Below, piece after piece: positions 59,558-64,000 of a stretch of DNA of 64,000 nucleotides (its first letter is position 1; the number at the start of each line of letters is the position of its first letter). The stretch covers positions 62,001 to 126,000 of the forward strand of contig NZ_JAJEPS010000002.1 in assembly GCF_020686965.1 (NCBI RefSeq), in the 5' to 3' direction. Below the pieces are notes generated by a model, which saw nothing but the letters and a program-made list of their open reading frames with translations, was not told the origin of the DNA and searched no databases. This stretch comes from Hominiventricola filiformis. GTDB lineage: Bacteria; Bacillota; Clostridia; Lachnospirales; Lachnospiraceae. The position numbers were made by a program, and so were the translations under genes.

Positions 59558-60022
59558 TTACAGGTTTCTCACCTTGAATTCTTTCTCCGCCTCACGCCGC
59601 ATATCTTTCTTTGCAATATCCGCACGCTTATCATAGAGTTTCTTACCTTTGGCAAGACCGATCTCTACTTTCACGAGACTTCCCTTAAAATACACTTTCA
59701 AAGGAACCAACGTAAAACCTTTCTCCGCTATCTTTCCCACCAGCTTGTTAATCTCGCCTTTGTGAAGGAGAAGTTTCTTCACTCTCAGGGGATCACGGTT
59801 GAAAATATTTCCCTTCTCATAGGGACTTACATGCATGCCATAGATGAAAACTTCGCCTTTCTCGATACGGACGAAGGATTCTTTGATACTGCATTTCCCC
59901 ATACGAAGGGATTTTACTTCCGTTCCATGAAGAGAAATGCCTGCTTCATAAGTCTCTTCTATAAAATAGTCATGATATGCTTTCTTATTATTTGCAATAA
60001 GTTTAATACTATCCTTTGCCAT
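59558..60022 (-). CDS. smpB: SsrA-binding protein SmpB
   Basis: This 154-residue protein starts at ATG 60022 (GAGG upstream). It has the SmpB signature: LIANNKKAYHDYFIEETYEAGISLHGTEVKSLR, PYEKGNIFNRDPLRVKKLLLHKGEI and the basic tail KGKKLYDKRADIAKKDMRREAEKEF. It delivers tmRNA to stalled ribosomes. It follows rnr by 7 bases, and RNase R acts in the same trans-translation pathway. No tmRNA gene was found in the window. Confidence 0.97.
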   Translation of the reverse strand: MAKDSIKLIANNKKAYHDYFIEETYEAGISLHGTEVKSLRMGKCSIKESFVRIEKGEVFIYGMHVSPYEKGNIFNRDPLRVKKLLLHKGEINKLVGKIAEKGFTLVPLKVYFKGSLVKVEIGLAKGKKLYDKRADIAKKDMRREAEKEFKVRNL

Positions 60023-60029
60023 GTCGTCC

Positions 60030-62162
60030 TCACTCTTCTTCGTCTTCTGCCAGTTCAAAGTCAATGGTTCTGGTCATTTTATCTGCTGCCACGACCTGCA
60101 CCCGGACTTTCTCACCTAATTTGTAAGCTTTTCCGGTATGGGTTCCGACCATGGCATACTCATTTTCATTATACTCAAAATAATCCCCCTGTAAAGAGGC
60201 AGCGCGCACCAGACCTTCGACGGTATTCGGCAGTTCCACGTAGATACCCCAGGCAGTGACACCGGAAATAACACCTTCGTACACTTCCCACAGATGCTGG
60301 CTCATATACTCTACCTTCTTGAGCTTAATGGTCTCCCGCTCCGCTTCATCAGCTTTCCGTTCCCGCTCACTGGACTGCTTCGCCACCTCTGTCAGTATAG
60401 CTTCATAATGCTGCCGTTTTTCCTCGTTCATCCGTCCGCGGAGACAGTCCTTGATGATCCGGTGAATCTGAAGATCCGGATACCGGCGGATAGGCGAAGT
60501 AAAGTGGCAGTAATACTTGGCTGCCAGTCCAAAATGTCCGGTACAGTCTGTCGTATATCTTGCCCTCTTCATGGAACGTAAGGTCAGCCGACTGATAAGA
60601 TCTTCTTCAGGCGTGCCGTCAAGCTTTGCCAGCAGTTTCTGCAGCTCCTTCGGATGGACTTCATCATCTTTCAGACGGATGCTGTAACCGAAGTTATTGA
60701 TAAAAGTGGCAAGTTTCCGCATCCGATCCGGATCCGGATTGTCATGGGTCCGGTAAAGAAAGGGAACTTCCTGCCAGAAATAATCCTCTGCCACAGTCTC
60801 ATTGGCAATGAGCATGAAATCCTCGATAATTTTTGTTGCTGCATTCCGGTCATAGGGGCGGATATCTACCGGTTTGCCCTGCTCATCCAGGATCACCTTC
60901 GTCTCCGGGAAATCAAAGTCGATGGAACCCCTCTTCTTTCTCTTTGCACGCAGGAGATCCGCCAGTTCTTTCATATCACGGATCATGGGGATCAGTACTT
61001 CGTATTCTGCCAGTGCATCCTCATCTCCATCCAGAATCTTCTGTACGCCGGTGTAACTCATCCGTTGATCCACATGGATGACAGATTCGGTGATCACATG
61101 ATCTATCACTGTTCCTTTTTTATCCACTGTCATGATGCAGCTCATGGCCAGACGGTCTTCTCCTGCATTCAGGGAGCAGATTCCATTGGATAATCTTCTT
61201 GGAAGCATAGGAATCACCCGGTCTACCAGATAGACACTGGTACCGCGGTTCAAAGCTTCCCGGTCAAGAGCACTTCTCTCCTGCACATAGTTGGCTACAT
61301 CCGCAATGTGTACACCCAGTACATAGTTTTCACCTTCTTTTGTCAGCGAAACCGCATCATCCAGATCTTTGGCATCTTCACCGTCGATGGTCACCATCTG
61401 CAGGTTTCTTAAATCCATCCGGCCTGCCATATCCGCCTCACTGATGGCATCCGGCACCTTCTCCGCCTGATTCATCACCTTCTCCGGAAATTCTGTAGGC
61501 AGATCATAGCCTTTTACGATGGACAGGATATCCGTACCCGGGTCACTGATATGGCCTAAGATCTCCACCACTTTTCCTTCCGGGTTCTTCCGCTCCGTGC
61601 CATAATCTGTCAGTTCCACTACTACTTTATGACCGTTCATGGCACCTTTTGACTGTTCCTTCGGAATAAAAATATCCCGGATAAACCGTTCATTATCAGG
61701 AATCACAAAACCGTAATTCTTACTTTCCTGATAAATTCCCACCAGCTTCACTGTACCTCGGGACAGAATCTTCGTCACCACGCCCTCCCGGCGCTTTCCG
61801 CTGATGCCCGGCTTCACCATTACCTGCACCGTGTCCTGATGCATGGCCCCATGGGTATTATCCTCTCCAATAAAGATATCCTCCTCCATGCCTTCTACAG
61901 TCACAAATCCAAAGCCCTTGGCATGAGCCGTAAATACGCCTGCCAGAAGCTTTCCTTTGCCTTTACTGTATTTACCCTTCTGGGAAACTTCCACCTTTCC
62001 CTCCAGCATGAGCTGATCCAGCACTTTCTGCAGATCAGACCGCTTTTCTTTGGGAATATCAAGAAGGATTGCCAACTCCTTGATCTTCATGGGTACATAA
62101 AGGTCATTGTCCATAAGATCACAGAGCATCTTCTTTCTCTCTTTCATCTGTTCTTCCGTCAT
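60030..62162 (-). CDS. rnr: Ribonuclease R
   Basis: This 710-residue exoribonuclease starts at ATG 62162, just after GGGAGGTGA. Domains in order: N-terminal helix-turn-helix-like region (YVPMKIKELAILLDIPKEKRSDLQKVL), two cold-shock domains (GKLLAGVFTAHAKGFGFVTVEG; LVGIYQESKNYGFVIPDN), the RNB catalytic domain (IDGEDAKDLDDAVSLTKEG with the metal-binding Asp cluster, and NRGTSVYLVDRVIPMLPRRLSN) and an S1 domain (VYEGVISGVTAWGIYVELPNTVEGLV). It degrades structured RNA and works with SmpB/tmRNA. Confidence 0.97.
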   Translation of the reverse strand: MTEEQMKERKKMLCDLMDNDLYVPMKIKELAILLDIPKEKRSDLQKVLDQLMLEGKVEVSQKGKYSKGKGKLLAGVFTAHAKGFGFVTVEGMEEDIFIGEDNTHGAMHQDTVQVMVKPGISGKRREGVVTKILSRGTVKLVGIYQESKNYGFVIPDNERFIRDIFIPKEQSKGAMNGHKVVVELTDYGTERKNPEGKVVEILGHISDPGTDILSIVKGYDLPTEFPEKVMNQAEKVPDAISEADMAGRMDLRNLQMVTIDGEDAKDLDDAVSLTKEGENYVLGVHIADVANYVQERSALDREALNRGTSVYLVDRVIPMLPRRLSNGICSLNAGEDRLAMSCIMTVDKKGTVIDHVITESVIHVDQRMSYTGVQKILDGDEDALAEYEVLIPMIRDMKELADLLRAKRKKRGSIDFDFPETKVILDEQGKPVDIRPYDRNAATKIIEDFMLIANETVAEDYFWQEVPFLYRTHDNPDPDRMRKLATFINNFGYSIRLKDDEVHPKELQKLLAKLDGTPEEDLISRLTLRSMKRARYTTDCTGHFGLAAKYYCHFTSPIRRYPDLQIHRIIKDCLRGRMNEEKRQHYEAILTEVAKQSSERERKADEAERETIKLKKVEYMSQHLWEVYEGVISGVTAWGIYVELPNTVEGLVRAASLQGDYFEYNENEYAMVGTHTGKAYKLGEKVRVQVVAADKMTRTIDFELAEDEEE

Positions 62163-62212
62163 ATCGTCACCTCCCGGATTCAAAAATGGTCTGTAAATTC
62201 TTTATAAAAACA

Positions 62213-62250
62213 AAATGAGCACTCCTGCCTTATAACAAGAGTGCCCAGTT
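62213..62250 (-). terminator. Terminator of secG
   Basis: GAGCACTCCTG pairs with AAGAGTGCCC across CCTTATAAC; on the minus strand TCATTTTGTTTTT follows. It lies about 20 bases after the secG stop codon and before the rnr start. Confidence 0.75.
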
Positions 62251-62268
62251 TCTTCTGATATTAATATC

Positions 62269-62508
62269 TTAGAAAATACTCAGATTCAGAACGATTGCCA
62301 GAACGAAAAATACAACCATCAGAATTTTCGTCCATTTTTCCAGATTTCCTTCCATGGAACGTCCTTTATTTCTACCCCAATAACTCTCAGATCCACCTGC
62401 GATGGCACCGAGACCCTGGGATTTGCCCTCCTGAAGCAGTACCAGCACGGTAGCTACGATACATAATAACACGAAAATCCCCATGAGGATATATCTTAAA
62501 ATCTCCAT
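62269..62508 (-). CDS. secG: Preprotein translocase subunit SecG
   Basis: This 79-residue protein has two membrane helices and the SecG motif VLLQEGKSQGLGAIAGGSESYWGRNKGRSMEGNLEKWT between them. It assists SecYE and SecA. The order secG-rnr-smpB is widespread in Firmicutes. Confidence 0.96.
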   Translation of the reverse strand: MEILRYILMGIFVLLCIVATVLVLLQEGKSQGLGAIAGGSESYWGRNKGRSMEGNLEKWTKILMVVFFVLAIVLNLSIF

Positions 62509-62561
62509 TTTTACACCTCCTACGTGTCAAACAGATACATCTTATCATATAATTCCAGAAA

Positions 62562-63284
62562 TCACAACACTTTTGCAAGAAAACTTTTCAATCGTTCATT
62601 CTGCGGATTGCCGAAGAAATCCTTCGGATTGTTTTCTTCCATAATAATACCTTCATCCATAAATACCACTCTGGTAGCCACTTCTCTTGCAAATCCCATC
62701 TCATGGGTGACCACTGCCATGGTCATACCGTCGTCAGCCAGTTTCTTCATCAGATCCAGAACCTCACCAACCATCTCCGGATCCAGCGCGGAAGTCGGCT
62801 CATCAAAGAGCATTACCTTCGGCTTCATGGCAAGGGAACGTACAATGGCAATACGCTGTTTCTGTCCACCGGACAGCTGTGCCGGGTAAGCACTTGCTTT
62901 TTCTTCCAGATTGACCAGCTTTAAGAGACGCATGGCCTCTGCCTCTGCCTCTTTCTTCGTCATGATCTTTAATTTGATAGGAGCCAGTGTAATATTGTCC
63001 AGAACCGTCAGGTTGTTGAACAGATTAAAATGCTGGAATACCATTCCCATATGACGGCGGATCTCATTAATGTCCGCTTTCGGATCGGTAATCTCCTGTC
63101 CGTCAAATACAATACTTCCGGAGGTCGGCTGCTCCAGAAGATTCAGGCAGCGCAGGAAGGTAGATTTTCCGGAACCCGACGGTCCGATGATAACGACTTT
63201 CTCCCCGGGAGCAATATGCATGTCAATATTTTTGATAACCTGATTGTCACCATATGATTTGGATAATCCTTTAACGTAAATCAC
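62562..63284 (-). CDS. Polar amino acid ABC transporter, ATP-binding protein
   Basis: This 240-residue protein has Walker A (IGPSGSGKSTFLRCLN), Q-loop (GMVFQHFNLF), signature (LSGGQKQRIAIVRSLA), Walker B (VMLFDEPTSALDPE) and the H-loop (VVTHEMGFA). It is of the GlnQ/HisP group. It overlaps the permease gene by 14 bases. The binding protein is expected upstream, beyond the window. Confidence 0.95.
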   Translation of the reverse strand: MIYVKGLSKSYGDNQVIKNIDMHIAPGEKVVIIGPSGSGKSTFLRCLNLLEQPTSGSIVFDGQEITDPKADINEIRRHMGMVFQHFNLFNNLTVLDNITLAPIKLKIMTKKEAEAEAMRLLKLVNLEEKASAYPAQLSGGQKQRIAIVRSLAMKPKVMLFDEPTSALDPEMVGEVLDLMKKLADDGMTMAVVTHEMGFAREVATRVVFMDEGIIMEENNPKDFFGNPQNERLKSFLAKVL

Positions 63285-63993
63285 TCTGTCTCAGTCTCCT
63301 TTCCATTTTTCCCATGATCCATGTCAGGAACATTACTATCACCAGATAGATTGCTGCAATCGCAACGTAGGGAACCAGCGCCTGATAAGTCTTAGACTGG
63401 ACGATCATAGCTCCTTTGGTCAGATCGCGAAGACCGATAACGGTTACAACGGATGTTTCCTTTACAAGGGTAATCAGCTCATTGCCCAGTGCCGGCAGTA
63501 CATTTTTGAATGCCTGCGGAATAATGATATAACGCATGGTCGATGCATAAGTCAGACCAACGGAACGGCCTGCCTCCATCTGCCCTTTGTCGATGGACAT
63601 GATGCCGGAACGGAAGATCTCAGCCACATATGCGCCTGAGTTAATTCCAAATGCCAGAATCGCACATTTCATCATATTGCTGTCTGTGGATCTGGCGCTT
63701 GCCCACACTACAAACCACATAATCAGAAGCTGTACCATCATAGGCGTTCCACGGATTACCGTCAAATACACTTTACAGATTCCATTGAGAATTTTAAGCG
63801 GCAGTCCTTTCTTTCTCTCCGGCTGCTGGTCATATGCAGAACGGATGATTGCCACCAGTACACCGATGATCACACCGATGATCAATGCAAAAATAGTTAC
63901 CGTTAGTGTGGTTCCCAGACCTTTTACGAAATACTGGTAGTTGTCTTCCAGTATAAATGTCTGATAGAATCCCATCTTAAGACTTTCCCACAT
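63271..63993 (-). CDS. Polar amino acid ABC transporter, permease (HisM/GlnP type)
   Basis: This 240-residue protein has about five membrane helices and the family motifs GLGTTLTVTIFALIIGVIIGVLVAI, VYLTVIRGTPMMVQLLI and the EAA-type loop EAGRSVGLTYASTMRYIIIPQAFKNVLPALGNE that contacts the ATPase. The first Met (63993) is used; the region upstream is cut by the window edge, so the ribosome site cannot be judged. The substrate is probably a polar amino acid or cystine. Confidence 0.92.
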   Translation of the reverse strand: MWESLKMGFYQTFILEDNYQYFVKGLGTTLTVTIFALIIGVIIGVLVAIIRSAYDQQPERKKGLPLKILNGICKVYLTVIRGTPMMVQLLIMWFVVWASARSTDSNMMKCAILAFGINSGAYVAEIFRSGIMSIDKGQMEAGRSVGLTYASTMRYIIIPQAFKNVLPALGNELITLVKETSVVTVIGLRDLTKGAMIVQSKTYQALVPYVAIAAIYLVIVMFLTWIMGKMERRLRQSDLR

Positions 63994-64000
63994 AATTATG

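Overview
The window comes from a spore-forming, low-to-mid GC Firmicute, most likely a gut Lachnospiraceae (Blautia, Mediterraneibacter or Dorea-like). The evidence is an intact eight-gene spoIIIA operon, a lysine (L-box) riboswitch, FctA-type pilins with a class B sortase, a DUF2975/YozG pair and a selenium-dependent molybdenum hydroxylase cluster. The genus is inference. No rRNA, tRNA, CRISPR array or transposase gene was recognised.

Left part (1-9 kb): a PucR-type regulator truncated by the window edge is divergent from a DUF5058 / membrane protein / M20 amidohydrolase operon. Then come an AEC transporter, a UvrD-like helicase and an NhaC-type transporter behind a lysine riboswitch. Between 9.15 and 22.2 kb, all on the minus strand, lies a long selenium and purine operon: two NCS2 nucleobase permeases, yqeC, yqeB, an XdhC-family protein, a cysteine desulfurase, selD, yedF, a DUF3343 protein, three molybdenum hydroxylase subunits and mocA. 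It encodes purine uptake, supply of labile selenium and molybdenum cofactor, and a selenium-dependent xanthine-dehydrogenase-type enzyme. A 131-bp nested inverted repeat begins inside the last codons of mocA.

Middle part (22-46 kb): a lipoprotein amidase, a SprT-like protein, BrnQ, an Ldh2-family dehydrogenase with a FadR-type operator, a protease-less Lon-like ATPase, a dicarboxylate/amino acid symporter, an unpaired response regulator, a DUF4173/XRE/DUF2975 unit, an HTH-Uma2 fusion, and a two-component system divergent from a thiol-redox operon (CXXC mini-protein, NapH-like ferredoxin, TlpA lipoprotein). The spoIIIAA-AH operon follows.

Right part (46-64 kb): the main discovery. A pilus operon (giant adhesin, signal-peptidase-like SipA homologue, shaft pilin, class B sortase, accessory pilin) lies downstream of a 291-bp segment bounded by 28-bp inverted repeats. 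The segment carries a promoter and a terminator and lies 12 bp beyond the stop codon of an intact tyrosine recombinase gene. In the orientation given, the promoter points away from the pilus genes, which suggests a phase-variable pilus in the OFF state. A second, catalytically degenerate tyrosine recombinase with two N-terminal Cys-rich repeats sits at the far end of the cluster. The window ends with housekeeping genes: pnp, rpsO, smpB, rnr, secG and a polar amino acid ABC transporter.
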